A stretch of 64,000 nucleotides of DNA from Toxorhynchites rutilus septentrionalis. Its lineage: Eukaryota; Arthropoda; Insecta; Diptera; Culicidae. Of this stretch, positions 21,543-35,091 are shown piece by piece. The position numbers were made by a program, and so were the translations under genes. The notes beneath the pieces were generated by a model. That model was not told where the DNA came from, searched no databases, and saw only the letters and a list, made by a program, of their open reading frames with translations. The stretch's first letter is position 1. Each line of letters opens with the position of its first letter. The stretch covers positions 179,305,788 to 179,369,787 of the forward strand of contig NC_073746.1 in assembly GCF_029784135.1 (NCBI RefSeq), written 5' to 3'.

Positions 21543-23590
21543 TATTATACAAATGTTATACATGTATTGGGGAGTAGAAAATTTTCTGTTATTTTTCAGC
21601 TCATTTAATGTAATAAATCGGGATTAACTTTGGGTGCACCAGCACAATTTCCTAAATATATTTTCCAGTGCCCATCGAAACGGGTACACCTCTCTGAAGG
21701 TCCAAACGGAAGCGTGTTCGTACTTTTGGCTAGAAGCCAAAAAACCCGACTTGATAAATAATGTATCTTTTTCCGCTGATCGATATAGCGAGAGATCGTT
21801 ATCGCGTAACGATCGTTTTTGTTTCGATGTCTTTTTTTTGTACAGAGAAAATATATATGGTTCGGATGGGATGCAAGCTTGAAGCTCCCTGTATCGGAAC
21901 GACAGGCGTCCAGGATGTGATTTCTTTGTGATGTTCCGATTCTGCCAGGAACAAGTATGGAAGGCAGGTTTGATCGGTGGACCACGGTATGAGTTGTCAC
22001 GGTAGCTCTACAAAATGACGTTGTTTGTGGAAAATATAAATTAGCATACAGTCCTTACAAGAGTGTTTTGAAACTACTATTGCAGTTATGATTGACTACC
22101 TAATATTAATACTTCAATAAGTGTTTATAGCAAAAACAAAAAGACAAAAGTGTCACTCGTCGAAAATATTTTAGCACTGGATCCAGAGATTATATTCATG
22201 GATATTTCAACCCATTGTGTGCTAACGCCGGTCAGACGATTCCGAACGATTATACGCTTATACAAGTGACGGAAAGTGGAAACTGCGTGACACGGACGAT
22301 TGTCCACGCCATTGATGATTGAACACCACGGATTGATGGAACGCGATAAAAATAATCGATTACTGTGCATTCTGCAGCAGGCTGATCACTTGATTAAGCG
22401 ACCGGCGTCTTCTCGTCGACATTGTCCAAAAGAGGCCTGAGTGCAACACTCCCACCTCCAGCGGTACGTATGCAGCTTCAAGCTGTTCGATTTGGCATTT
22501 CGAATTTTTGACGCGTCCACTGCGCGGCTCGTGGTCTGTCTCCATCTGATTAGCGGGAAGAAATGCTTTTTTCTGCCAACTGTGACAGCAAACGAACAAT
22601 TAAAATATTAATACCATCAAGTGACCACCAAGGTAATTGTGTACACCTGCGATGATGAGTGCTTCGCTGCATTTCTTCGCGTTTCGGCTTTTTTTGGCAA
22701 TCTGCGAAAGTACCGGTTCAGGAATGGATCTTCATGCATTTCATCGCTTCAATAATCCACACTGATCAACATTCAGTCCTGGCGCAGAGCAGCAGGAATG
22801 TTATAATAATGATGCAGTCCAAAAAAGTGCGCAAACCGCGGTGAATGATCGACTGGCCATTGTTTTGGTTTAAATGTATCCACCGCGACAGGATGTTTAC
22901 CAAATATGATCCACCGAACGAAAGCGATTAACGATAATTGAATCGTTTTTTGTTTTGTAGAAATGGAACACCATCTCAGGTAAATGCAGACAATGTGGAA
23001 TTTTATGACTATTAAATCGATTGAATTGAGGCCATTTTTATTCAATTTGCTCATCATTGGATCGTTCGTCATTTGGCGAAATGCGTATAATCATTTCTGT
23101 CAAATCAGGGCCGGACCAATGTTCAAAATAATTAGCTGTGTCACTACTTATTACACATATCTTAATGGGAGTTCCTGATTTTTGGTCAGGTAGTTTTCTA
23201 ATCGAACTATCTATTTATCAGTTCTGACCATACAATTTATTTGGCAGTAGGATCACAACCGAGTACTAGTAAAAATGTCATTAGTAAAACTACTTTGGAA
23301 GAATAAATCAACAGCAGCTTCATTCTTTTTTCCAATCGTCCATACTAATAGCAAACATTTCAAGCTATTGGAGCAAGAATAAGCGGCTAGATCAGCTCAT
23401 TTCGACCACCGAAGTCCTAGTAGAGTTGGTTATCTAAATGGAATCGCCAGAACGAGGGCTTAAAATTATTCATCCCAATACGTTTTTGGATTGATTTGAT
23501 TAGGAGCGGCTTACGCATTTTTGATTATCTGGGCAATATAGTGTGTGGCCCCAATTAATGTGTTTTTGACTCACACCAGCGCCTTTCTTT
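21543..23590. other. Unassigned, relatively repeat-poor sequence
   Basis: About 2 kb has no recognised transposon ends. Open frames such as 21605-22000 (131 codons, minus) have no known motif. A small palindrome ATCGTTATCGCGTAACGAT lies near 21797. The higher GC in 22130-22560 suggests older host sequence, possibly regulatory. Confidence 0.4.
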
Positions 23591-23800
23591 GAAGGTGTCA
23601 TATCAGAAAACATGTCACGTTTTTATGAAATCATTTTAACGTCAATAACTATTTTTGCTGTGAACTGATTTCGATTATTTGCATACAAATCTACTCGGCA
23701 TTTCTCTGAAATTTATTTGATATGATGTACATTACGATCTCGCGGTCCGTAAATAGTTTAACAAAATGACGGAAATTAGGAGCATTCCTATACAATTGAG

Positions 23801-24051
23801 GGGCTCAGAAGGAAAGGGATGTAAGTGACTTGATCGATTGTCTCAATATCATTTTTTTCTTTAGTCAATAACTCTGCTGCAAAAACGATCCATTTTGAGT
23901 TCACTATACAAACTAATGGATGAGGTTCAGACCTTTCGTCGAAATTGTCAAATACAGCTAGGGATGTATTTGTAGCTAAGTTACGACCAAAAGAGAAATT
24001 CGGTGAAGAGAAAATCGAACAGATCACTTACATCCCTTTCTTTCTGAGCCC
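23801..24051. mobile_element. 251-bp MITE
   Basis: Left GGGCTCAGAAGGAAAGGGAT-GTAAGTGA pairs with the right end; read inward the right is GGGCTCAGAAAGAAAGGGAT-GTAAGTGA, differing at one of 28 positions. There is no coding capacity. The superfamily and target duplication are unclear. Confidence 0.8.
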
Positions 24052-24212
24052 TTTAACCAGTGTTGAAAAAAATCATCTTCGCTAAGCTCAAATGCATAGA
24101 TTTTCGGGCTAGGTTGCATCGAAAACCTATATATTCCAAACGAAAATCAAAATGACAGATCCAGACAACCAGTGAATATGAGCAAATATGAACAAACTTT
24201 TGTTCTTTAATA

Positions 24213-25414
24213 TTAGGCTGTCAAAAAAGTCCTGCGGTATTTCCGCGAGGTGTCGTTGTAAGCGCGTAGTTCTAGTTGTATTCATTGTATCGAGTCATAC
24301 TATAGCTTGTTGGAAAGGTATTTTTGCGCGCTATAATATAGTCCTTGACAGTGTTTTGTTTGGTTAAGTCGTTCGTGAGTTATAGTGTCGCAAATATGGA
24401 GCAAAATAAAGAGAAAATCCGACATACTTTACAGTACTACTATGACAATGGCAAAAATGCATCTCAAGCTGCCAATAAAATTTGTGCAGTTTATGGACCC
24501 GATACAGTTTCCATTTCCACCGTACAACGATGGTTTCAACGTTTTCGTTCTGGTGTAAAGGTCGTCGAAGATGCGCCACGCTCCGGAAGGTCTGTCGTCG
24601 AAAATTGCGACAAAATCGCTGAATTAGCCGAGAAAGACCAGCATAGTAGCAGCCGTAGCATCGGCCAAGAGCTGGGGATAAGTCATCAAACCGTTATTAC
24701 CCATTTGAAGAAGCTTGGATGGAAGCGATGTATGGGTGCCACACACGTTGACGCAAAAAAAAACATCTTTGACCGTATCGACGCATGTGAATCGCTGCTG
24801 AATCGCAACAAAATCGACCCGTTTCTGAAGCGGATGGTGACTGGCGATGAAAAGTGGGTCACTTACGACAACGTGAAGCGCAAACGGTCGTGGTCGAAGC
24901 CCGCTGAAGCGGCTCAGACTGTGGCCAAACCCTCATTAACGGCCAGGAAGGTTCTGCTGTGTGTTTGGTAGGATTGTCAAAGAATAATCTATTATGAGCT
25001 GCGTTCCTATGGCCAAACGCTCAATTCGGACCTGTACTGCCAACAACTGGACCGCTTGAAGGTAGCACTCATGAAGAAGAGGCCATCTTTGATAAACAGA
25101 GGCCGCATTGTCTTCCATCAGGACAACGCCAGACCACACACTTCTTTGGTGACGCGCCAGAAGCTCCGGGAGCTCGGATGGGAGGTTCTTTTGCATCCGC
25201 CGTATAGTCCGGACCTTGCACCAAGTGACTACCATCTGTTTTTGTCCATGGCGAGCGAGTTTCTATAACAGGGGTATTATGAAGTTGGCATCTCGTTGGG
25301 AACAAGTCATCGAACAAAACGGCGCATATTTGACTTAAAACAGATGATTGTAACTAATTTTATGAACAAATGAAAATTCAAAAAAAATACCGCAGGACTT
25401 TTTTGACAGCCTAA
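24213..25414 (+). mobile_element. mariner (DD34D) element, copy C
   Basis: The element is 1202 bp with TA at 24211-24212 and 25415-25416. Ends are TTAGGCTGTCAAAAAAGTCC and its complement. It is ~75 bp shorter than copy B because of an internal deletion near the 3' end of the coding region. Confidence 0.95.
24396..25338 (+). pseudogene. mariner transposase, stop codon and deletions
   Basis: ATG at 24396 (MEQNKEK) opens a 191-codon frame with the helix-turn-helix region and TGDEKW. A TGG-to-TAG stop at 24969-24971 ends it. Downstream the same frame continues with HQDNARPH and LAPSDYHLF (34-residue spacing). A deletion after MASE removes about 25 codons before FYNRG. The WVPH-x-LT motif seen in copies A and B is lost here by a small deletion near 24720. 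End TAA at 25336-25338. Confidence 0.92.
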
Positions 25415-25416
25415 TA

Positions 25417-26013
25417 TATTTTGAAGTTTATTTTTCCACCCAGTGTCATTTTCATCTTGATTATTCGAGATGCCAGAATTGAATTTTATTTAGTCAAAAG
25501 AATATCAACTGTTGTTTACTTTTAACCTGAGGCAGCTGTGTGCGGTTGGTTTTTATTTATGTCGTTGTTACCGTCTCGTCAAACAAAATCATGCGCGATT
25601 TCTTGCAAAGTTCGTTTCATCGAACTCTGACGTTTTTGTTCTCTAAATTGTCCAGCCTTACTATTTTTTTTTATTTTTGAATTTTGACTCAAAATCAATG
25701 CCAGAATGAATATCGTTTCGAATGTGATGAATATCAATTTGCTGCTTTTGATATCCAAAGTATAAATAACAGTGAAGTTATGAACCCCACGCAATGCCGC
25801 ATTCGTTCATTATAGCAAAATTGTTCATGCATCAGCGATATGAACAAAATGAACTCGTTTGTTATTGTCATTAATATAATGAGGAAAGTGTGTTTCAAGC
25901 TGAAAAAAAGTCATTTACTGAAATAAAATTATATTCGTTACTCGAGGATATTTGTTGATATTCTAAGATACTGCCCTTAATTGTCTGTGCGTTTCTGTAC
26001 CTTTAAAACGCGA
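25417..26013. other. No recognised feature
   Basis: Sequence between mariner copy C and the GA repeat, with no motif or terminal repeat seen. Confidence 0.4.
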
Positions 26014-26061
26014 AAGAGAGAGAGAGTGAGAGAGAGGGAGCTAGAGAGAGAGAGAGAGAGA
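26014..26061. repeat. GA-rich microsatellite
   Basis: An imperfect (GA)n tract with interruptions GTGAG, GGGAG and CTAG. Confidence 0.9.
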
Positions 26062-26571
26062 CTTGAAATTTAGAAGCATTCAACTTTTGCAATTGATTCA
26101 CCTATAGCAGAAGTGGCCAAACTTTTGGGCATCAAGGGGGACTAATTGTTCAAATGTTAGGCTGTGGTCTACCAAAGTAAACAGTATCAAAAAGTTATAA
26201 AATGACTGGACAATAAAACAAAGTTTTAACCCTCCTGTATTCACGCGCAAAATTATAACTCGAATAATCGCGCACTGAGTTGCAGACTGTGCGTACCTCC
26301 CTAGTTTCAATATTGTGTATTTTTGGCGTTAATTGTATTGTGAATTTACTTGACTATTGGATTCTGAGGTCATTTCAGCTTCCTATTTGAATCGTCGCTT
26401 TTTACGAGGGGTGATTGAATTCATGGAGAAATCTCACTGATCACCCCTTCAACTTTATTTCAAATATCAAAAATACAAACTAAAAACAATGCAATGCCCT
26501 CTGTTTCCATACTCTCTACTTTGCCAGCCTGCCCAGAGGCACTTGGTTTTCGTAAAAATTTTCTCTAAACA

Positions 26572-27105
26572 TTAAATAATTCCGTATTTTTGGTTGAACC
26601 AGATCTCTTTATTTGCAAAGACAACATCGTCAAAGAAACAAGAGATGATTTGATTGGGATCCATTGATTGAATCAATAACATTGCGGTGTCCATAAAATA
26701 TTCGAAAAAATGGGGATGGGCTGATTGAGACCCCATACAGCAGGGCGTACTGTTGAAGAGCTTCGTCGAGATAGGATTGTTCGGGAACAGGATTATCAAA
26801 CATATTCGTTTTTGTACATCTAACTTCCGAAAGGTTCTATGCCGTTTGCTGAAAGTTTTTATTCTTTCTAGTTCATAATCCACGATCCAGGAACCAATGG
26901 ATGAATTGATCTTCTTGTAGCTTGTATTTAATTGTGATCGTGATAATCCCAGGAAGTAGTAGCCGTACAAGCAATAATATTTTGTATTGATATTGGCCCA
27001 ATGTACGTTTACAAGGATTGTTTTTCTCATGCAATCTTTAAATTTCACGAAAATACTCGCAAAATAATAAGCAAAGACGATAATCAGATTTGTCATTCTT
27101 GACAT
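26572..27105 (-). CDS. Unrecognised 177-codon open frame
   Basis: It is open from ATG 27105 to the stop at 26572-26574. The N-terminal third is hydrophobic with a possible membrane segment (LIIVFAYYFASIF), followed by a basic stretch near KTFSKRHRTFRK. I do not recognise a family; a decayed chemoreceptor or transposon piece is possible. There is no splice or context support, so it may be a chance frame in AT-rich DNA. Confidence 0.22.
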   Translation of the reverse strand: MSRMTNLIIVFAYYFASIFVKFKDCMRKTILVNVHWANINTKYYCLYGYYFLGLSRSQLNTSYKKINSSIGSWIVDYELERIKTFSKRHRTFRKLDVQKRICLIILFPNNPISTKLFNSTPCCMGSQSAHPHFFEYFMDTAMLLIQSMDPNQIISCFFDDVVFANKEIWFNQKYGII

Positions 27106-28850
27106 ATTTATCTGTCAACAATAAACGCGACTATTTTTACGACCGTTTGAAGCGCGACTATTTCTAACCGTCGTGTCCAGTTAGGGAATAGACGCACAAT
27201 ATTTGTTTGAAACAAAAAAAAAAGATACAGTAATTTACCTCTAATTGGACATACCGAAGCACCATTCAGTGCCTCATTAGGCCGAGGACATAGTAAACGT
27301 GATGCGATGCGGATTTCAATGCGGCGAAACTGTTTGTGAAGTGGTATTCTAATTTACATCATGCATATAATTAAAACCACTTTTGATGTTTTTTATACTA
27401 TTGCAATGAGTTCGAAAAAAACACGATATTATGTTAAGGGCTTTCCATTTACCATGATCACAGAAAAAAACGACCTTCAATATCGTTGACCGTGGTTGAC
27501 CGTTGACCGTCACAAAGCATTCAGGAAAATACATGCACATGAAAATGGAAATTGCCGTTAATTGAGTAAATAAAAAAACCGCGTTTACTATGCCCCTTAG
27601 AGGCGATTGTGACTTGTAATTGGACATATCAAAAACACAACACAATGTGAGAAACAAGTTAAAACTGGAAAATCATTGAAAATCTAACAAATAACCATTC
27701 AAAGGGTGTGCCAAACACATAATCTAGTGAAATGGTTGCAAAATGGTTGAACACACTCCTAAAAATCCATCATGCTGTAGAAACTTGCACAAAGGATGTT
27801 TACAAATATCCAATTACTTGTGTCGCATTACAGGTCTGCCCAATTAGCTAGATGTCCATTCAGAGGCTAATCACTGTATAATTAAATGAAAAAAATCCTA
27901 GAAAATATTGTTTCTTTAACTTCATTCAGTTTCAATAGTCAATCAATTCAGCCTTCTCAAAACAAAATTATTGATTCTCGGGCTGTGAGACCGAGACAGT
28001 GAGAGGGTTAATTAAAGTAAAAACATAGGTCATACTAATAAATATTGAATGATAAATTATTGTATAAAATAACAATCATGATCGGTTGCTAACTGATCGG
28101 TAAGTAATAGTTTATTTTCTGTAAAGTTTCATCAATCGATATCGCTGATATATTTTTAAGGAAATTCTCTGTTATGAACATACATAGCATTTATTTTCCC
28201 AACGAACAGTCAATTCGATCCCTATAATTATCACACCGAACAAATTCTCGCATTTTGTAAATCGATAGAATCGAGTTCTTCCTTGAACGTCTGCGAATTG
28301 CATACTTTGAAAAGATGCCGAAATGATTCTCAAAGTAAGACATCAGAAATGCAACAAGCAAAATAAACAGCTCAAAAGATTATGCCGACAGCTATCATCC
28401 AACGGTATCTGTAACAGCAAAATAGAACTAGCGAAAACATTTAGTTCAACTAGAATTACATAATAGGGCCCAACATTTAATTTTTGAAATTTATAATTTC
28501 TAATTCATCACTGTTTTTCATTTCATACATGACTATATTTGTAGCAAAAAAAATCAGCACAATTAATTCACATTACATAACATAATAACATTACCTCATT
28601 AAAACTCGCATTCGCAGTCTTCAAAGGCGAAACTTTCTTAAAAAATTTAGGTTTTATTGATTTTCGAAACCTAAAACCTGGAGAAAACATTGTTTATTTT
28701 GTCTAGTGACAATTTTTTTCGTTATTACAATTGGATGTGCTAATAATTATCTGAATGAAAATATACGGTAACTTCAAGGGAGAAATATCTACTCTTACAA
28801 CTGATATGTTTTATTGAGGTTAGCATCAACGCCTTATAAAATGGTTACGG
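27106..28850. other. AT-rich unassigned sequence
   Basis: No transposon ends or protein motifs were recognised. A short direct repeat GTTGACCGT occurs three times near 27485-27508. Confidence 0.4.
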
Positions 28851-28854
28851 TAAA

Positions 28855-29075
28855 AGGTGGAGGGATATTTAATCCATTGCGTTTAGAGGTGACACTATCC
28901 TAAACCAGCTGGCGGGCGCCTAGGAATACTTGCGCGGGCGACCGGTAGACCGCGCACTACCGTTTGGTCATCCCTGGCCTATCCCTGGAATCAACGAGGG
29001 TGGGAGTCTGCCTGTTGTTCTCACGTCTCCACGAAGTTTATATGACGACATGTCGTTTGGTCGGGCGTAAGACCA
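28855..29075. other. GC-rich patch of unknown nature
   Basis: CCAGCTGGCGGGCGCCTAGG to CACGTCTCCACGAAG stands out from its AT-rich surroundings. It could be a fragment of a SINE or LINE leader; I found no box motifs or second copy in the window. Confidence 0.3.
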
Positions 29076-30153
29076 CTGCTCAAGCAAACAAAAGAAAGTG
29101 ACAAAACATTGAGAAAAATAATCCAATCCGATGCTTCAATTTATTTAGATTCTTTTTTTTTCTACATTGTTCGAAGAAATTTAATTACATCTGTAGTTAA
29201 AACAATAGTCATCCATTAAAAAATGCGTTTTAAGCAAGCATCTCGCGACGAAATTTAGGACCAGCTCCTCGTTTCGGCTGTTTTGAGTGTTGTTTCGACC
29301 GATTTTTGAAGAGAATTTATTATTTATCGGTGTGCGAAAACCTGTGCCCAACATGGAAGCGCGCTGATCCGCACTCTGCCATACTGAGGAGTAGCGGAGA
29401 AGGGGGTAAGACGGACATGTTAAGGAAAACTTCAATCGTATCTTTGGAAACTCATGTTTTCAAAAGTTTAAAAGCAGTTTCTTACAGTTCAATATACTGG
29501 TTTTCGAAATAACTGGCCAAATGTTTTATAAAAATGTGTTTTTCCATATTTTTAACTGAAATTAAAACAAGCCGAAAAGTAGAACATTTTTATCGGTGCG
29601 GGTATAATAGACATGTAGTGGGGGAATATGGACAGGTTCATAATATACGAAGCGTAGAGGTTTATTGCTCGCGAGAGGAATAATTTTACTGTCTCTCTCA
29701 GTGTTTGTGCGTCCAGTAACTGAAATAGAACGAAAATAGAAAGCAATATAAAAAAGAGTTCTTCCCTTCTTTTTTCATCATGCATTGGATGTGATTATGG
29801 ATGTAACTGTCCATTTAACTCCGCCTGCGAATGACGGATCCCAATAATAGCATGTCCGAATAAGAACCTGAAATTATTGAGAACCAGAGCAGTGGGTCCA
29901 AAGCCCCAGTAAAGGAGGATGGTTGTAATAGCTGTTATCCATGGTTATTATGGAAAGAAAGTAATGGATAAACCCCTAATCCAAGGTGTAAAGCGACCCG
30001 TGCCGAGGGATGAATGGTAGGGGGGGTCAAAACCCTGCCGATAACGGAGCCTGTGGTGCACCAGGGCACCCTCCACAGTATCGTCTGCCCTTGCTGCATT
30101 AAGCCGGTCACTGATGCAGCGGACCTTCTTTACCGCGAGACTCGTGGGGCTTC

Positions 30154-31689
30154 TATGAATAATCCAAATGATAACAATAAAAAATCTTCGGGTTCGGGCA
30201 GCCTCTCTCTGTCGGAAAAAACCTCCATAGAGATTGACTCTATGAAGAGGATGAAGTACTGAGTGACACTCCTGTGGATGTTCAGTCATGCTCCTCTTCC
30301 ATCCTCAATACTCCGACTCGTTATGAGCCGTTAGAGGATGACAGTGACGAATGTAGTGTCACTATAAAAACTGAATCTAAAGTTGTAGATTCAGCTGAGG
30401 TCCACTCTTCGTGGAAAAAGAACCTCACCAAGGGTCAGAGAAGGAAACTACAGAACTTGGTCGCAGCTGGGATTCCTGCAAAGGAAGTTCGGCTGCAAGC
30501 ACTGAGCCAGCATATCTCTGGGCCAACAAAACGTCTCCGAGGATCGGAGCTACCTAGTAGTGATGAAAAACCGATTTCTAAAAGATCGAAGCAAAATCTC
30601 TGCCCCCGACAAAGAGCGGAGCAGAATGAGCAGAAAAAAGTTGCACATAACACTCTTCAAAACTATTCCACAACAACCACTATCGAATCTGGAATGTCCT
30701 TCAAAGAAGCCTCAGAGCAGATCAAAGTTGGTATTCTCCCGGAAAACTATCCCAACACTGATCTGACTACAGCTCAACTAGATTCTATTCAGAATGCTCT
30801 ACTCACTGCAATAGAGCAACAAAGAAATGAACCGGTGAAACCCAAGTTTTTCAACTGCTCATATAAGTCGGGTTATCTAATCCTTTCTTGTAAAGACCAT
30901 CAAACTTCGGAATGGTTGAAGAAAGTGGTTCCCATGATAACCCTAGAAGACAACATAAAACTGGTTGCTCTAGACGCAAAAAATATTCCGCGTCCAGAGA
31001 TTCTTCATGCCTTTTTTCCACAAAGTGCAACATACAGTAACGAGAGACTCAAAAGCCTCATTGAGAGCCAAAACGAGAATCTCTCCACCGATAAATGGCG
31101 AATACTCAAAAGACGCGGATTGGACGCTAACAGTCGACGAAGCTTCAATGCGTCAACTTGTTAGCAACCACTTCAAAATAAACTTCCGATTTGGTGAAAC
31201 TAAGCTGAGGAAAACTAATCCAAAGCAGCGCCAAACCACAACTTAAAAAAATCCAGTGTGCCCGAAGGAGATCTGGTGTCAGGAAACGAGAAACTTCATA
31301 ACTCCAAAAACCCAGGTAATCTGAAGTCTTCAGAGCCCAGTGACTCCACACCTGAGGAGCCACAAAACGCTCGAAAAGTCAGCAGCAGGGTTTCTGGTAA
31401 ATCGAAGTTTCCTCGAGAAGTTTCTCCGAAAAACACGGAACTTGACAATCTGACTGTTCCTGGCCCAAGCGGTTCAAACTTAAAGGCAATCGCAAAAAGG
31501 ATAGGAACTTCAACTACGTCAAGTGAAAAAGGTGAGTTTCTTCAAACCCTCTATCACGCCAGATTCAAAATGAGCATGGAACCTGGAACAAGCAAAAAAC
31601 CTAACCATAATTTAAACAAAATAGATGGGGCTCTGATTCTCCCAAAGAAACCCCCGGATCGGTCAACCCAACCTGATGCAGAACACTAA
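30154..31689 (+). pseudogene. LOA-like LINE ORF1 (gag-like), frameshifted
   Basis: The frame starts MNNPNDNNKK at 30154, breaks near 30258, then continues 30274-31164, switches near 31120-31164 (VDEASMRQLVS) to ~31246, and again at 31258-31689. The recognisable part is the nucleic-acid-binding region with WRILKRR and FKINFRFGE, typical of ORF1 proteins of mosquito LOA-type elements. No CCHC knuckle was seen. In the intact family the protein coats LINE RNA. Confidence 0.75.
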
Positions 31690-34600
31690 AGTTTTGCAAA
31701 TAAACCTCCATCACGCTAAAGCTGCGTCGAGCGTGTTATCCAGGAGGTTTACAAAAGACGCTGTGGATCTAGCTCTTATCCAAGAGCCTTGGGTTCACAA
31801 AGGAAGAATACTAGGTATTCAAACAGGATCATGTAAGTTGTTCTACGATGACAAGCATGAATCCCCAAGAGCTGCTGTCTTAGTAAATGCAAACATTAAA
31901 TGCTTTCCTATTACAGAGTTCATTCAAAGGGACATCGTCGCAATCAGAGTGGAAGTACCAACCGCCAAAGGAAGATCCGACATCGTAATTGCGTCGGCTT
32001 ACTTTCCTGGCGACGTTCCTGAGGTTCCTCTACGAGAGGTAGCGGCGTTTGTTAACTACTGTAGGGAAATTAACAAGGACTTCATCATCGGATATGGTGC
32101 CTACGCTCATCACACAATGTGGGCAAGTACCGACATCAACTACCGAAGTGAGTGTCTTTTAGAATTTCTCTCGTCAAACAACATAGATATTGCTAACAAA
32201 GGAACTGAACCAACATTCATAAACGCAATCAGACAAGAAGTCTTAGACCTAACGCTGTGTAGCCCGGTTATTCTTGACAAGATTAATAACTAGCACGTGT
32301 CCGAAGAGGCGTCTTTGTCTGATCATAGACACATTATTTTTGAATGGGCTGGTGGCATGACAGTTCAGCGAGAATACCGAGATCCCAAAAAAAACCAACT
32401 GGGATCGGTATTCCCTTGAACTCGAGTCAAAAACTCTAAGCTCAAAAATACGGTCGATTCAACAGCTTGAATCAGCTTCAAAAGAATTAAACGAAACGAT
32501 AGTCTCTGTCTATAACAACAATTGCCCACTAAGAAGAGTTTCTTCGACAAGAAACGTTCCTTGGTGGAATAAAAGACTTGAACAGCTTCGCAAAACAGCG
32601 CGGAAACTGTTCAACAGAGCAAAAATTACTTCGGACTGGTCTCAATACAAAACGCCTCTAACTGAGTACAGCAGAGAACTGAGACGATCCAAACGAAAAT
32701 CCTGGGTATATAACTGCGAAAGCATTGAAAGTACTCCAACCGTTGCTAGACTCAACAAGACTCTGGCAAAAGACCACTCAAACGGGCTAGGTTCCCTTAA
32801 AAAGGACGACGGTTCGTTTACAAAAACTCCCTCAGAAGTACTAGACTTACTGATGAAGACTCATTTCCCGGGATCTACATCTGTCCACTCGAATACAAAT
32901 CCTGGCTATTATGGCGACACAAAATGCTCTCGATGGCATCCCACAAGACCTGAAAGTGCAAAGGATGTCGCTAACATAGTTGCTGGGTTAGTCTTCACGA
33001 GAGCCAGAGTAGTTAACGCGGTGAGATCCTTTCTGCCCTACAAATCTGCAGGTGCAGATGGAATTGTTCCAGCCCTGATTCAAAATGGTGAATCAAAACT
33101 AATTCCACCTCTAATCGAGATTTTTAAGGCAAGTCTGATACTAGAGCACATTCCTTCGGTGTGGAGACTTGTTAAAGTAGTTTTCATTCCAAAAGCGGGG
33201 AATCGTGACAAATAACTCCCAAAGGCATTCAGACCAATTAGTTTATCATCAATACTGCTGAAAACTATGGAAAAAGTATTGTATGAATACATAAAGTCTG
33301 TATTCATGCCCAAATGCCCATTATCTAAATACCAGTTTGCCTACCAATCAGGCAAATCCACAGGAACAGCGCTACACACCCTTGTAACAAAAATTGAAAA
33401 ATCTCTCTCGTCAAAAGAAACCGCTCTATGCGCGTTTCTTAACATCGAAGGTGCCTTTGATAATGCTTCTTATCTATCAATGGCACAAGCGATGAGAAAA
33501 AGACACTTCGATAACTGCACCTTACACAATCTTGATGTATCACAGAAGGTCTGATCATAAATTCCTCAAAAACAACAATTATCCCGTTCACCAAAAAGAA
33601 AAAAACTGCATCTGCAGTCTTTACATCTTGGGGGAGAGGAAATAAAAAGCAGCACTTCAGTGAAATATCTAGGTGTAATCTTAGATGATAAATTCAACTG
33701 GAACGCGCACTTAGATTCAATAATCAGCAAGGCCAACTTAGCTCTATGGGCATGCTCTAAAATGATAGGAAGAACATGGGGCCTTAAACCAAAAATGGTT
33801 ATGTGGGTTTACACTGCAATTGTGCGGCTTAGAATATCCTATGCCTCACTTGTATGGTGGCCAAAAACTAAGGAGACTGTAGCTACAAAAAAGCTAAACA
33901 AACTCCAACGACTAGCATGCGTTGCAATTACTGGAGCAATGCGAAGTATACCCTCAAAGGCATTGGAGGCTATCCTTCACCTGGTACCTTTGAACCAATA
34001 TGTTCAGCTAGAGGCTGAAAAAGCGCTCTAAAGATTAAAAGATAGAAAAAAATACTAGACGGGGACAAAACTGATCACTTGGGCATCCTGAATCTCTTAC
34101 CCGTTGGACCAGCCTCAGAGATGAACAGTGATTGGATGGAACCTATGACCAAGTATGACATTCCATACAGAGTGATCGAACACTCTCGTTCAGTATGGAT
34201 GAACGTTCGTGATGGTTCAATAATGTTCTACACTGATGGGTCAAAATGGGAATCAGAACAGGTGCTGGAGTGTATGGTCCCAGAACAAAAATCTCTGTGG
34301 CTATGGGAAACTGGCCTACAGTTTTTCAGGCAGAAATAGCTGCAATAATAGAATGTCTAAATGTCTGCCTCAAAAGAAAGTATAGACATGCTAACATCTG
34401 CATATTCTCTGACAGTCCAGCAGCACTTAAAGCTCTAAATGCCTTCAAGTGCTCTTCAAAAATTGTCTGGGAATGCATTTCCCTTTTACGGCAATTAAGT
34501 CAGATAAGTTCGGTACAACTGTACTGGATTCCTGGCCATTGCGGTATAGAGGGCAACGAGCGAGCAGATGAACTAGCCAGGAACGGCTCAAACTCACCAT

Positions 34601-35091
34601 TCACTGGTCCAGAACCATTCTGTGGACTCTCCGACTGTGTGTTGAAAAGCGAGTTGAAAAAATGGGAAGACCGGGAAGTGACAGCTAATTGGATGGCTGC
34701 AAAACTTAAACAGGCAAAAAAAATTATTACGCCGAGTATTAAAATTACTCAACAACTGCTAAGCCTTAATAAGAAAGACTTCAGCACTTTCACTGGTCTT
34801 GTAACAGGACACTGTCTGAGTAAATACCATCTTAAGAACATTGGTTTAGCACAAGATGATATTTGTCGCTTTTGTAATGCCGAAAGCGAAACCTCGGAAC
34901 ATTTGCTCTGTAACTGCGGAGTTCTAACTAGACGCAGACTTCAACACCTTGATAAAGCTATTCTGGAGCCCAAGGAAATCTGGTCTGCGTCGCCGATCAG
35001 GATTATAAATTTTATCAAACAGATCATTCCTGATTGGCACCTATCTCGCTATAGCTTTCAGTCTACTCCTTCATCAATAAGTAGTAGATAA
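31676..35091 (+). pseudogene. LOA-like LINE ORF2 (endonuclease, RT, RNase H), defective
   Basis: It starts MQNTKVLQINLHHAKAAS at 31676. The endonuclease has LIQEPWV, but the usual GCDANAHH reads GYGAYAHH, losing the catalytic Asp and Asn. A stop replaces Trp in the N-x-HVSEEASLSDH block (32291-32293). The RT start is visible (SAGADGI, FRPISLSS), but FLDIEGAFD reads FLNIEGAFD, and the palm section with the Y-x-DD box is missing between about 33520 and 33550. The thumb resumes at VKYLGVILDD. RNase H shows FYTDGSK, AEIAAI, FSDSPAA and GNERADELAR, then CRFCNAESETSEHLLC. It cannot move itself. Confidence 0.85.
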
